Under the pieces are notes generated by a model. The model was not told the origin of the DNA, ran no database searches, and was given only the letters and a program-made list of their open reading frames with translations. From assembly GCF_000518745.1 (NCBI RefSeq), contig NZ_JAEE01000001.1, forward strand, positions 741,084 through 805,083: a stretch of 64,000 nt of DNA, written 5' to 3'. This document shows positions 26,719-35,606 of this stretch, piece after piece. How positions within the stretch are numbered: position 1 is the stretch's first letter; each line of letters starts with the position of its first letter. This DNA is from Phaseolibacter flectens ATCC 12775 (GTDB lineage Bacteria > Pseudomonadota > Gammaproteobacteria > Enterobacterales > Enterobacteriaceae). The translations under genes were made by a program, and so were the position numbers.

Positions 26719-27747
26719 TTAGATGCCTAGCATTTGCGCAAAGAACATCGGTTGTGTGATGATTGCACCGTATGTCCCTGCTGATACCTTTTGTGACCAG
26801 CTGGAATGATGAGTGATGACTGGGTGAGCGCGATATTTTTCTGAGAATCCGGCATAGCAAGATTGCTGACCGCCCCAACTAGGTAAAAACATTTGTACCA
26901 GCTCTCCCGCTTCGGTGCTAAATTGTGGCGCGGTTTCAATGACCATGTTAGGAAATGCCTTGCGGATCATGTCTTCCAATGAAGTATTAAAGCTCTCATT
27001 TGCACTCTTAAGATAAACAGATGACTGGTTAGATAACACCAGTTTAAGTGGTGATGCCATATCTACGCCGTCACCGATAGCGCCGTTAGTTCTTTCCACT
27101 AAGTCTTTGTACAACGCTAAAATATCGTTATATCGGTCTTGGATACTTTTCCCTTCCCAAGTCGCCGAACCATTTATCGACTTAGGCGTAATCGGCGCGG
27201 GTAATGATGGATCGTTTAAAAAACCATGACACACGCCATCCACACCAAAAAATGAAAATTTATTCCTGACGATATTTAGGGTGTTAGCGATTGCATTTTG
27301 CTTTTCAGATACATAATTAACCAATGCTAGCCCGTAACGATCTTTTTCTAAATCGCCGTAAGAGATAAGGCTCTGGTAACGATACTGTCTGAAGTTTTCC
27401 CATTGCAGGTTAACCTGATTAGTGCCGTTATCGTTATAGTCACCATAAGAAACTGCCTCACCAGAATACTCTGACCGACCAATCATGCGGTAATCTTCTT
27501 CCCATGCGCTGACCTTACGTTCGCCATATATTTCGGCGGCGCGGGTAGGTGCAAAGATAGTCTTTATTACATTAGGATCAATGCCACCAGCAACAATTGC
27601 GGGGATACCGCCGTTTGTTACCGTTGATGGCAGTAGTTGTGAGTCGTTCGCCAGATAAAGGCGACTAACGGAAGCGGGTAGTGTGATGCCCCCTTCATTA
27701 GCACGACGCATTACCGCGCTAAAGTCCTGTTGTGAAAGTTGTGACAT
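26719..27747 (-). CDS. Major capsid protein (DUF2184-type)
   Basis: A 342-residue capsid protein in the expected place after the protease and cement genes. It contains the family-type strings VSAWEEDYRMIGRSEYSGEA and GDYNDNGTNQVNLQWENFRQYRYQ, and a C-terminal VITHHSSWSQKVSAGTYGAII. A good ribosome site and length support the start at 27747. Confidence 0.82.
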   Translation of the reverse strand: MSQLSQQDFSAVMRRANEGGITLPASVSRLYLANDSQLLPSTVTNGGIPAIVAGGIDPNVIKTIFAPTRAAEIYGERKVSAWEEDYRMIGRSEYSGEAVSYGDYNDNGTNQVNLQWENFRQYRYQSLISYGDLEKDRYGLALVNYVSEKQNAIANTLNIVRNKFSFFGVDGVCHGFLNDPSLPAPITPKSINGSATWEGKSIQDRYNDILALYKDLVERTNGAIGDGVDMASPLKLVLSNQSSVYLKSANESFNTSLEDMIRKAFPNMVIETAPQFSTEAGELVQMFLPSWGGQQSCYAGFSEKYRAHPVITHHSSWSQKVSAGTYGAIITQPMFFAQMLGI

Positions 27748-27749
27748 TT

Positions 27750-28232
27750 TTAGCTCCAGCTTGAGAATTTAAAGATTTCACCGACTGCCGCCGATGTCAT
27801 GACTACAAAATGCGTTTCTACAGCGCCGTCAATCGTTGCACCAGCTGTGCCCGTTTTAATCGACCCATCAGCAAGTACTGCAAATACTTTTTGCCCGATG
27901 CTGGCCTCGGTTGCGGATTTACCCCACCAGTCACCTGTCATGTATACAGAGACTTGTGCACCCTGATAAATCTTCATTGTGGTAGAATCGAGCACCCCGA
28001 TGATCCCCGTCATTTCATTACCGACGAATCCCAGTGGACTTCCTGTGCCAGTGTTATTGACTAACACATCATTACTGGTGTCACGCCAAACAAAACGCGA
28101 CATTGTCACGCCGTCAGACCCAGCTCTGAACCCCTCGGCAGGAGGTGGTACTGCAAAAGCTGCATTGTATGACGCGGGCGAACCCTCACGCCCTGGTGCT
28201 GGGTATAGTTCAACTTTATTTTGAAAAGCCAT
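27750..28232 (-). CDS. Capsid stabilising (cement) protein
   Basis: A 160-residue beta-rich protein between protease and capsid genes, with several Gly/Ser turns (GTGSPLGFVGNEM; TMKIYQGAQVSVYMTGDWWG). Proteins in this position with this look decorate or stabilise the capsid (DUF2190-like role). It overlaps the protease gene by 1 base. Confidence 0.68.
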   Translation of the reverse strand: MAFQNKVELYPAPGREGSPASYNAAFAVPPPAEGFRAGSDGVTMSRFVWRDTSNDVLVNNTGTGSPLGFVGNEMTGIIGVLDSTTMKIYQGAQVSVYMTGDWWGKSATEASIGQKVFAVLADGSIKTGTAGATIDGAVETHFVVMTSAAVGEIFKFSSWS

Positions 28233-29338
28233 TATTTATCTCCAAAAAAACTGTCTACACGGCTAACTGAGTTTGAGTCCATCGCGACCATTTGCGCCAT
28301 TGCTGGCCGGGATTTAAGCACCTCCACCATCTTTGGTAGAGCTGAGGGATGAATACCTGTTGCATCTATTCCCTGCTGTGATAACGCCATGCGGTAAACT
28401 TCCTCAGCAGAATCACAAGCCACTTCACCAATAAGCGGGGCGCAGTCACGCTCTGCCTTACGCAATGCCATATGATGATTATGTGCTTCTAACCGCGCTT
28501 TATCGGCTGCCTGTTTAGCTATAATTGCTGCATCATTGGCAGTGATGAATTTTGCATCATTAGCTTTCTTTTCAGACTTGTCCTCGTCCTCATCATCAGC
28601 TTTTTTATCGTCCTTATCATCTTCATCATCGGTTTTTTTATCGTCTGAATCATTTGCTTTTGCAGTGTGTTCAGCCATATAATCAGAGATAGTTTTGATA
28701 TCCTCGTCGCTGGCGTTGGGTAGCCGCTCTCTTAATCCATCCAACACATCATCGTTGGCTTTGTTTTCCTGCTCACTCATTTTTAAACCCTCTGGTTTTG
28801 CATCGTTAACTAAAACATCGGGGCCAGTTCGCCCGTCAGGTACAATGGCAAGGTGATAAGCGTGCAAATCTCGCATCACAATGTCATAAGGTTCTCCATC
28901 AAATTCACCCGGCGTAACGTCTGGCGTGTAACTGTAGGAAGGGGAAAGCTCTCGTTGTATCTCGGTCTCTATCCCTGCTTGTGCCCCTTCATCCCACACC
29001 GCAATTGAGGCGACCAGGTAAGGATACTCAAAGCGAACATCATCCATCACTGAACCTACCGCTAATTCAGTAAGAGGAGTGCTATCATTAGCGGGATGCC
29101 CAAGTAAAACGGGAATGCCTTTAAACGATTTAATCGCCTTTTCTATTTCTTTAGGATCTCTAAAAAGTCGATATAACTTATCAGGCTCTAGCCCTAACTC
29201 CTGATACCTTGGTATCTCTTTACCGTAGTATTCACTGATACATGCCTTACTTATTCGATTATCCCGCACGTACATTTTTCCGAACTTATCTACCTCGCGG
29301 GCTGAGTCCATCGCAAGGGATTTGTGTATTGGTTGCAT
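28232..29338 (-). CDS. DUF2213 prohead protease/scaffold
   Basis: A 368-residue protein. Residues about 10-175 form a DUF2213 protease-like domain (SFKGIPVLLGHPANDSTPL, ELSPSYSYTPDVTPGEFDG, ..LAIVPDGRTG), followed by a strongly acidic/basic low-complexity stretch (about 210-260, many DDK repeats) and a helical tail that likely serves as scaffold. The frame starts at 29386, but ATG 29338 has AGGAATAA just upstream and only then avoids overlap with the F-like gene. Confidence 0.8.
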   Translation of the reverse strand: MQPIHKSLAMDSAREVDKFGKMYVRDNRISKACISEYYGKEIPRYQELGLEPDKLYRLFRDPKEIEKAIKSFKGIPVLLGHPANDSTPLTELAVGSVMDDVRFEYPYLVASIAVWDEGAQAGIETEIQRELSPSYSYTPDVTPGEFDGEPYDIVMRDLHAYHLAIVPDGRTGPDVLVNDAKPEGLKMSEQENKANDDVLDGLRERLPNASDEDIKTISDYMAEHTAKANDSDDKKTDDEDDKDDKKADDEDEDKSEKKANDAKFITANDAAIIAKQAADKARLEAHNHHMALRKAERDCAPLIGEVACDSAEEVYRMALSQQGIDATGIHPSALPKMVEVLKSRPAMAQMVAMDSNSVSRVDSFFGDK

Positions 29339-29346
29339 GTTTATTC

Positions 29347-30147
29347 CTATTGATGGGGCAAAACTGGCCGCCACGTGCAGCCACAATTAATTTCCTGTCC
29401 GGGTAGAATGTATTTCCCACCGATGAGGCAGCCCTTTGTGATGTCGAATTCACGACCATTTGCCGCAACATGGTCAGGGCGTGGATGCTGTCCAGCCCCT
29501 GTATGTAACCAAATGCCTTTTTTAATGCCTAGCGATTGCTGTCTGATTGCGGCCAGTGAGGATGATGCCTTACGGTTTTGATCGGTTGCTATCAGTCTCG
29601 CCCGCCTATCCGTTACCCCGAACTGCTGCTTTAATTGCTTTTTTAGTTCGCCAAGATCACCACCCCTGGCTACAGACTGCATGACCAGCGTTTCAATTCG
29701 AGTAAAGTACTGTTGAGGTATTGACTTAATTAGCGATACATTTTCGGCAATAATTGCTGTTGAAGTGTTTTGCATTGCATCCGTCATTTTGAAATCAAAG
29801 GCAAACCCCATTTCTATTAATTGAGCAATCAACGGCTTATCGATAGTGTCAGCGCTGCATTCGCAAAATGTTTTCGCTAATCCCTTAGATAGTTGATTAA
29901 ACCTTTTGCTCCAACGCGTAGTCAGCCTTCTAAGCAAATAGCGAAATAACGCTGCTGGGCTGGCATCATTCGCCAGAACACTTTGCTTGGTTAGGTTTTC
30001 GATTTCATTGATTACATCGTCAGACATGGCTGAAATATGTTTTCTTAATGCGCGGTAATACCAGTATTTAACGCCCGCATTCGGGATAGAGGGATTAAGC
30101 GTTTTCCTCGTTATCTGTATCGTCCTCGTATTCTTCCCTTTCTTCAT
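29347..30147 (-). CDS. Mu gpF-like head morphogenesis protein
   Basis: A 266-residue minor head protein of the Phage_Mu_F family. The hallmark C-terminal part is present: DRRARLIATDQNRKASSSLAAIRQQ, then HTGAGQHPRPDHVAANG and the closing PGQEINCGCTWRP. It assists capsid assembly at the portal. It overlaps the portal gene by 53 bases. Confidence 0.87.
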   Translation of the reverse strand: MKKGKNTRTIQITRKTLNPSIPNAGVKYWYYRALRKHISAMSDDVINEIENLTKQSVLANDASPAALFRYLLRRLTTRWSKRFNQLSKGLAKTFCECSADTIDKPLIAQLIEMGFAFDFKMTDAMQNTSTAIIAENVSLIKSIPQQYFTRIETLVMQSVARGGDLGELKKQLKQQFGVTDRRARLIATDQNRKASSSLAAIRQQSLGIKKGIWLHTGAGQHPRPDHVAANGREFDITKGCLIGGKYILPGQEINCGCTWRPVLPHQ

Positions 30148-31534
30148 GTTCTATACCTTTAAGGAAGGCAAAGCCTGAGTGTGGATCGTTAATTAGCCAT
30201 TGATTAGCATCGCTGGGCTGAATAGCACCTGCCATAGTCAGCGCGTTAAGTTGTTGTGCATTTTTAAGCCTGATTTCTGAATGCTGTTCGTCAGTCATTT
30301 CTGAAAGTGGATTAAACTCAAAAGATACCTCCTCTTTGATTTCTCCCCATTCTGACAACATGATGTAATCCAGCATATCTTCTATGAGCGGCCTTACATT
30401 GCGCTCCTGAATACCGGCTACTGTTTCATGCCAGACATCTATTTCGCCTTGACCACTTGCACTGAGTCCAGCAGGGGCATTGCCTAACAGCTTGATAACA
30501 GGCAATCTTGAGGGTATACAAAGCTGTTCCTGATAGTTAGTTGCTATCTTTTCAAGATCTGTCATCGGAGTATTAACCTGAAAGTATTCCTCCTCTTTAT
30601 CCAGTGCTAGAACGCCACGATTAGTTTTGTAGCTCGTCATCAGATCGATGCGGCGTTTAAACAATTCCGGGTTTTGCATCCTTGCGTCCATATCAGTTTT
30701 TAAGCCGGCAAGGGTAAACGCCTTAACTATTTCCGGTATCTCTTTCCTTATCTCCTCCCAAGAATTAACGTAGGATTCCATAAGTTGTGTAAGAGACAAG
30801 CCACCGAAATTGTAAGAAGGCAATAGAATTTGAGACACGGGGCGCGTTATCAGACTCAAAAAGCGCGAGGCATGCACTGTCTTGCCCATTACAAACCATG
30901 AGTCAGGTAAGTAAAAATTATCGGCTAGCGGATCAACTGAGTTGTACATGGCTGGATACAACCACATCGGCTCAATCAGCTTAAAACTGGTTGGCTTTAG
31001 CTTTCCTTTCACCTTGCGAGGATCTTTAAAAAGCGGATTCTGTTTTTCGTTATCGTCTGCGCTCGTGTCTATATAAATTCGAGCAACACCAAACATGGCA
31101 TCATGATGGATGGCTTTATGTACAACTTCCTTCACATCATACTTAACAAGTAGATCCTCAACTCTCTCAACGATTGACTCATCATCATCTGATGATGTAA
31201 TTTTTATCCACGCCCTCGTCATTTCATCAGCGATGACAGAATGTACGTTAGCGTATTCAGTCGCTTGAGAAAGCATTGCTAGATATGGATAGCCCCTGAA
31301 TCCACCATATTGGTGGCATAAGCTGTGGTTACTATTTAGCAGATCGTAGGGCGTGGAGTCATTAGCTAATACATTCTCCTTGCCTTTGGGTAACACGCCA
31401 GAGGGTGGCTCGTAAGGCTTAAATTCAAACTTAGGCTTTTCCATCTCCTGATAGAATGCTGAATCGGGTATTCTTAACGACTCTTTACTTTCCCCTTTGT
31501 TGAAGGGGCGCTTTATATGCTGTTTTTTTTTCAT
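30095..31534 (-). CDS. Portal protein (DUF1073)
   Basis: A 479-residue portal of the DUF1073 type, with N-terminal YDLLNSNHSLCHQYGG, the middle YNFGGLSLTQLMESYVNSWE and the conserved LLGNAPAGLSASGQGEIDVWHE block near residue 350. It is an acidic-tailed ring protein at the capsid vertex. It overlaps TerL by 1 base. Confidence 0.87.
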   Translation of the reverse strand: MKKKQHIKRPFNKGESKESLRIPDSAFYQEMEKPKFEFKPYEPPSGVLPKGKENVLANDSTPYDLLNSNHSLCHQYGGFRGYPYLAMLSQATEYANVHSVIADEMTRAWIKITSSDDDESIVERVEDLLVKYDVKEVVHKAIHHDAMFGVARIYIDTSADDNEKQNPLFKDPRKVKGKLKPTSFKLIEPMWLYPAMYNSVDPLADNFYLPDSWFVMGKTVHASRFLSLITRPVSQILLPSYNFGGLSLTQLMESYVNSWEEIRKEIPEIVKAFTLAGLKTDMDARMQNPELFKRRIDLMTSYKTNRGVLALDKEEEYFQVNTPMTDLEKIATNYQEQLCIPSRLPVIKLLGNAPAGLSASGQGEIDVWHETVAGIQERNVRPLIEDMLDYIMLSEWGEIKEEVSFEFNPLSEMTDEQHSEIRLKNAQQLNALTMAGAIQPSDANQWLINDPHSGFAFLKGIEHEEREEYEDDTDNEENA

Positions 31535-32904
31535 CAGAAAAATGCCTCATCGGGTATTACAAACGGCTTGTGAACTGGAGCAAAGGCCATAATTAAAGAG
31601 TCTGCTAGGTTTGGTGAGGGTATACCGCGTTTTTTCATGTCTTTTTTGCTCTCAACTTTCACTCTTCCGTTGTTGTCATACTCCACCCACGGACGTGATA
31701 ATTCAGCCTTGAGGTATTCGAGTAGCTTCATATCAGATGAAAGGCTAATCAATTGGTCATCCTTAAACTGTTTAACAAAGTTAATATCATCAGGGTTATT
31801 TTTAAGGTGATTGATGCATCGCCATGTGTTATAAAAGCGCTCACGCACTCCCCACCATGCTTGCGCCTTGATGTTTGAGAACATATCTTTATTAGTTTTA
31901 CCGTCTGAAAATTTAGAATCCGGTTTAAAGACTGCTCCACCAGCATTGAATCCAATTGCATCGATTTTACTGGTTCGCTTTAAGTGAGCTTTGACACCAG
32001 CACCGACGCCGATAGAGTCATAAACGATTTCATCCGCGTTTTGTTTTTCGGCGTAGTGCTGAACTCTATCAGCAGAGCTAATGACGTCACCTTTATTCCA
32101 CTGCTGGCAGTTATTGACGACTGAACCGTGCACAAAAGTTAATGCGTTACTGTCCTCGCCCTCATCTGCCACGTCAAAGCCGATTCGCTTCTTACCAGAT
32201 GGCTGAAATCCTAGCTTGATGTGAGCATCGACAGCAGCAGCAATCCATGAGGGTTTAATTATCGCAAGGTCACTATCAGCAACGGGCTCGCCTTCCCAAA
32301 TGTGAAGGTAAAGATCGTAATCACGCTCCTTGCACTCTTGCATTTGCTGCGGTAGCGGAGTCTCGTAAAAATGAGGGTTATCCTGATAATTTGCCTTAAT
32401 GAGAATAGTTCCCTGCGGCGGGGAAACAATGAACCTCTGATATGTATCGTCAAGAATATTCTTAGGGTTAAACGAGACCCACACTTCCGCGTTTTTATCA
32501 CCGCGAATCGAGGGCAATAGCACTTCCCAAGACTCTTTAGTTACCGACTCAGCTTCTTCCACCCAGCAAATGCCGACACCCTGCACAGATTTAATCTTGG
32601 TGACGTTATTCTTCACGCCTAAAAAGATGAATGTTGCGCCCGTTCCGAGATGTATGATCGTGTTTTTCTGTATCTCGAACTCATTTTGATAACCGAGCCG
32701 ATAAATGGTCTCAGAAAGCAGCTTTATAACCGAGTCGCTAATCGAGCCTTGGAACTCACGAGCGCAAAGTATTACCGTCTTGGTTCTTCTGGCAACCTCA
32801 ACCGCTAGCTCAGCAAAGAAATAGCTTTTGCCACTCCCCCGCCCACCGTAAGCCACCTTATATGGCGCTGCGTTGATGAATGGTCGAAAGTGAGGATTAG
32901 CCAT
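31534..32904 (-). CDS. Terminase large subunit
   Basis: A 456-residue packaging ATPase-nuclease. Walker A is GGRGSGKS (residues 20-27), Walker B is ICWVEEAE (about 110-117), with a coupling motif SFNPKN. The nuclease domain begins [10 protein letters not shown] near residue 240. It overlaps TerS by 8 bases. It belongs to the terminase_3-like group with DUF1073 portals. Confidence 0.9.
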   Translation of the reverse strand: MANPHFRPFINAAPYKVAYGGRGSGKSYFFAELAVEVARRTKTVILCAREFQGSISDSVIKLLSETIYRLGYQNEFEIQKNTIIHLGTGATFIFLGVKNNVTKIKSVQGVGICWVEEAESVTKESWEVLLPSIRGDKNAEVWVSFNPKNILDDTYQRFIVSPPQGTILIKANYQDNPHFYETPLPQQMQECKERDYDLYLHIWEGEPVADSDLAIIKPSWIAAAVDAHIKLGFQPSGKKRIGFDVADEGEDSNALTFVHGSVVNNCQQWNKGDVISSADRVQHYAEKQNADEIVYDSIGVGAGVKAHLKRTSKIDAIGFNAGGAVFKPDSKFSDGKTNKDMFSNIKAQAWWGVRERFYNTWRCINHLKNNPDDINFVKQFKDDQLISLSSDMKLLEYLKAELSRPWVEYDNNGRVKVESKKDMKKRGIPSPNLADSLIMAFAPVHKPFVIPDEAFF

Positions 32905-33301
32905 TTCCGAATATATCCGATAGTGGTCTGGTCGTTATGTTGACTGAGCCAGTGTGCTCAATGACTTGCTTATCCAGCCCAGTAATCTTGGCTTTGCTCA
33001 TTGTTGCCGAAACAGCAGCAGAAGCTTGAGGTGTTTCAGCGTGTAATGCCGCTTGTCGCGCTTCTTCAAGCTCAGCGAGAATGATATCAACCGTTACACT
33101 GTGGCGTTTTTGAATATCACCACGCAATTCACTCAGCCTTGTTGCGATCTTGCTGTTGTCAAGTAATGCCTTGGCATTTCGGTTAACTGTCTCAGGCTTC
33201 ATCTTGTCAGCAGCATACGCCGTCCGATAAGCCTCAGAAGCATTACCTTTCTCGATGTATGCCTGACAGAAAGCCTCTTGCTTAATTGTCAGACTTGTCA
33301 T
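32897..33301 (-). CDS. Terminase small subunit
   Basis: A 134-residue protein of the terminase_2 family. The N-terminal [26 protein letters not shown] is the family signature DNA-recognition HTH; the C-terminus ([17 protein letters not shown]) contacts the large subunit. GAGGAATG precedes the ATG. Confidence 0.9.
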   Translation of the reverse strand: MTSLTIKQEAFCQAYIEKGNASEAYRTAYAADKMKPETVNRNAKALLDNSKIATRLSELRGDIQKRHSVTVDIILAELEEARQAALHAETPQASAAVSATMSKAKITGLDKQVIEHTGSVNITTRPLSDIFGNG

Positions 33302-33425
33302 TTAGAACATTCCTCTACTTGTTGAATATATCCCCGTAATTTTCGTAACTGAGATGTTTGTTTTCAGAATAAAACTCTATCAATGCAGCTTTATAAACTG
33401 CATTTGTAGAATTTTATAAAAAGCG

Positions 33426-33454
33426 TTGACTTATAGCACCATTGGGGCTATTAT
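33426..33454 (+). promoter_or_regulatory. Sigma-70 promoter for the small + strand pair
   Basis: TTGACT (33426-33431), a 17-base spacer and TATTAT (33449-33454) form a near-consensus promoter 55 bases before the gene at 33509. It reads against the late operon, so these genes are probably expressed in the lysogen. Confidence 0.65.
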
Positions 33455-33508
33455 TATTTACATAGGGTAGCGAATAGGTCGCAGCCCGCACCCCGAAAGG
33501 ATGATAAA

Positions 33509-33685
33509 ATGAGTACTAAAGCAATGAATAATGCAGAGTTAGAAAAAATTCACGCTGAAATAGCTAAACTAATGGCTGAAACATCAAAGCTTAATCGTGA
33601 AGCAGCGTGGTATCCCATCGTTGTAGCCTCAAGCCTTATCGGTGCTGTCGCTACAGTGACTACGTTGATTATTAAATACATCTAA
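33509..33685 (+). CDS. Small single-span membrane protein
   Basis: A 58-residue protein. Residues 5-33 form a charged helix (AELEKIHAEIAKLMAETSK), followed by a membrane helix (about 36-57, ending IIKYI). Similar small proteins occur in many enteric phages near the terminase genes; role unknown. AAGGATGATAAAA precedes the ATG. It is probably cotranscribed with 33725. Confidence 0.7.
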   Translation: MSTKAMNNAELEKIHAEIAKLMAETSKLNREAAWYPIVVASSLIGAVATVTTLIIKYI

Positions 33686-33724
33686 CTACACCAGCCCCGG
33701 CAGGGGCTATATTTGAGGTGTTTA

Positions 33725-33988
33725 ATGAAGTTGATTAAAGAATATAGCTCCCCTGCCCCGTCTGATTTGATTGAGCTAAAAGAATCTTTGTCTTATACCG
33801 GAAATCAAATGGCAGATTTAGCGGGCGTGGCAAGTAACAGCCAATGGCGCAAATATACCGGGGGTGAAAATCCTCGCGGAATGTCACAACACATTCTTTT
33901 TTACATTGCAGCTCAGTTAGAATTATCAGAAGATGAGTTATCGCGCGTTGTAAAAAAAATGGCAGATATCGGAGCTAAAATTAATTAA
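33725..33988 (+). CDS. Small HTH-type phage protein
   Basis: An 87-residue protein with an XRE-like helix-turn-helix (SYTGNQMADLAGVASNSQWRKY) and the motif GENPRGMSQH. Homologues in enteric prophages sit in this same place beside terminase. I chose ATG 33725, with GAGGTG just upstream, over the longer frame. Possibly a local regulator of packaging or morons. Confidence 0.7.
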   Translation: MKLIKEYSSPAPSDLIELKESLSYTGNQMADLAGVASNSQWRKYTGGENPRGMSQHILFYIAAQLELSEDELSRVVKKMADIGAKIN

Positions 33989-33995
33989 TAATGCA

Positions 33996-34682
33996 CTATG
34001 CTGCTAACCTGTGCTGTTCTTCTATCAGCGGCTGACGGTGTTTCTTATCGAATAATCCCATGAGTGCATTCTTACGCTGTTCAAAGTCCCATCCCATGCT
34101 AATGAAAACTGTGTTTGCTCGTTGTAGCTCAGTGATGCAGTGGATCTGCTCGGGAGTTAGATAATCCCTGATGGACTCTTTCTTCTCTATTTCGTGATAT
34201 ACCCTAAACTTTGCCGCTGTCATATTGAGGGCGATACGGTTGATTAAGTCCGCTTCATTGCTGAAATGATAAGGTGCAATACTTTTTCCTTGCTCCTCAC
34301 GATCTGCTTTAATGGCATCGGTCATAGGCTTGTATTCAAGCCTTGAGGTGTTTCTATCTAATTTTTTACTCGCTAGCACCGCCTTCATTCGGAAAAATTC
34401 ACGAACCACAGCCTTTTTGAAGGCTATCACCACGCTGTTGTTCCTCATGAAAGTGATTAATAATGTACATTGCTGTTCATTGAGCATAGCCACCCTTTGC
34501 TTTTGTTTCCCTCCATTTGTAGTGAAGGTTCGGATTTCAAATCCGACCCTTCCATACTCTTCAAGATCTGGCAAATACTTGTCGATTAATTTGATTACAG
34601 TCTCATGACTACGATTTACGCCTTCTGCTATTGAGAATGAATTGGCTAGAATATCGAACTTTTTAATTTCTACTAATTGCAT
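33996..34682 (-). CDS. Rha-family phage regulatory protein (antirepressor type)
   Basis: A 228-residue protein with an N-terminal Rha/pRha domain (about 15-100: IAEGVNRSHETVIKLIDKYLPDL, FEIRTFTTNGGKQKQRVAMLNEQQCTLLITFMRN), followed by a helical part. Rha proteins affect lysis/lysogeny control and growth in certain hosts. GAAGGG stands 8 bases before ATG 34682. Its leader contains a terminator-like structured RNA (34698-34766), so it may be regulated by antisense RNA or attenuation. Confidence 0.83.
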   Translation of the reverse strand: MQLVEIKKFDILANSFSIAEGVNRSHETVIKLIDKYLPDLEEYGRVGFEIRTFTTNGGKQKQRVAMLNEQQCTLLITFMRNNSVVIAFKKAVVREFFRMKAVLASKKLDRNTSRLEYKPMTDAIKADREEQGKSIAPYHFSNEADLINRIALNMTAAKFRVYHEIEKKESIRDYLTPEQIHCITELQRANTVFISMGWDFEQRKNALMGLFDKKHRQPLIEEQHRLAA

Positions 34683-34697
34683 GGTTATCACCCTTCA

Positions 34698-34766
34698 AAA
34701 AAGAGACCTCCGCTCACTAGAACGCCCACACCCGACTTCACCATGCAGTGGTGTCCTCGGAGGTCG
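34698..34766 (-). ncRNA. Structured RNA in the rha leader
   Basis: On the - strand GACCTCCG (34766-34759) pairs with CGGAGGTC (34713-34706), followed at once by TCTTTTTT. Inside lies the hairpin CACCA-CTGCA-TGGTG (34754-34740) and a G-rich stretch. The shape, a closed multibranch ending in a U run just before an antirepressor-type gene, parallels the C4 locus at the other end of the phage. Whether it belongs to the C4 family is not known. Confidence 0.55.
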
Positions 34767-34828
34767 CTTTCGTGAAAAGTAGTCTCGGGATTTAATTTAA
34801 CGCAGTGAGTGCGATTTATTGCAGATGC

Positions 34829-34851
34829 AAAAAAGCCCGCATTAAGCGAGC
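34829..34851 (-). terminator. Terminator on the - strand
   Basis: GCTCGC-TTAAT-GCGGGC followed by TTTTTT on the - strand. It would stop transcripts coming leftward through the acr/aca region before rha, unless antiterminated. Confidence 0.7.
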
Positions 34852-34873
34852 ATAAAATTAATTAAAAAAAGTA

Positions 34874-34902
34874 TTGACTCCGGTCGCGTTTGCGACCATA
34901 AT
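34874..34902 (+). promoter_or_regulatory. Promoter with operator for the acr-aca-type operon
   Basis: TTGACT (34874-34879), 17-base spacer, CATAAT (34897-34902). The spacer is almost filled by the perfect inverted repeat GGTCGC-GTTT-GCGACC (34882-34897), so a bound dimer would block RNA polymerase. This is how Aca repressors shut down anti-CRISPR promoters. Confidence 0.72.
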
Positions 34903-34954
34903 GTACTTACTGACTAGGCAAGGGGTCTGGTCAACTCAAATAGTGAGATTAAAA

Positions 34955-35248
34955 ATGAACATCAAATCAGAAAACATTTCAAAAGAAGCATTCATCATCA
35001 ACAAATTCAACAAAGTTGTCGCTGTCATTTATGACACTGACATCATTGAAAAATACAAACACAACGAAATCGTTCTATTCTCAACACTCTCTACTTATGA
35101 CGAAGTCGCACAGCAACGAGTGCTTGTAAATAGTTCTGACGTGAAAATATCTCGACACAAAAAGTGGGAGCGCGAAGCAATGAGTCTTGATGTACCTGTT
35201 GCTGTTGAGATTGATGACAGAAGGTTTACAGTAAAAAATTATGACTAA
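34955..35248 (+). CDS. Candidate anti-CRISPR protein (unknown family, 97 aa)
   Basis: A small soluble protein I do not recognise by sequence. It starts MNIKSENISKEAF, is rich in charged residues and beta-type stretches (VVAVIYDTDIIEKY, VPVAVEIDDRRFTV), and has no membrane segment. It overlaps the following Aca2-like gene by 8 bases and shares its promoter. Genes in this position are anti-CRISPRs in known acr-aca loci, so the function is proposed by guilt-by-association only. The frame extends back to 34874, inside the promoter, so ATG 34955 is preferred although its ribosome site is weak. Confidence 0.65.
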   Translation: MNIKSENISKEAFIINKFNKVVAVIYDTDIIEKYKHNEIVLFSTLSTYDEVAQQRVLVNSSDVKISRHKKWEREAMSLDVPVAVEIDDRRFTVKNYD

Positions 35249-35606
35249 CTTTGAACTTAAACAATTAAGAAAACTATTCTTTCTAACCACAGCAGAGGCC
35301 GCCGAACATATCGGCGGTGTTGAGCCGAGAGCGTGGCAACGATGGGAGAAGGGGGAAAGAGCTATCCCTGCTGATGTATCTGAACACATGCAAATGCTAG
35401 CGCTGACTCGATACGAAAGATTGCAAAGAGAGCCTGAAATTTCTAATGTTGCTTATCAATACTGTGATAGCTTAGATTCTTTTGTCGCTGCCGGTGGCGT
35501 AAGAAATGTCACAATGTGGCGACTAGCTCAATCTGTAGCTAGTGAATTAACACTAGAAAAGTTTGCTTTCAATCAAAGAGACTCAGAAACTATTGGTTTT
35601 GATTAG
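35241..35606 (+). CDS. Aca2-like anti-CRISPR-associated regulator (YdiL-type HTH)
   Basis: A 121-residue protein with an N-terminal HTH (LKQLRKLFFLTTAEAAEHIG, then RAWQRWEKGERAIPADV) and a C-terminal WRLAQSVASEL helix. The plan and length agree with Aca2 of Pectobacterium phage ZF40 and the DUF1870/YdiL group. Aca2 represses its operon by binding inverted repeats in the promoter and also binds the mRNA. It overlaps the upstream gene by 8 bases. A YdiL-like non-Aca role cannot be excluded. Confidence 0.78.
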   Translation: MTNFELKQLRKLFFLTTAEAAEHIGGVEPRAWQRWEKGERAIPADVSEHMQMLALTRYERLQREPEISNVAYQYCDSLDSFVAAGGVRNVTMWRLAQSVASELTLEKFAFNQRDSETIGFD

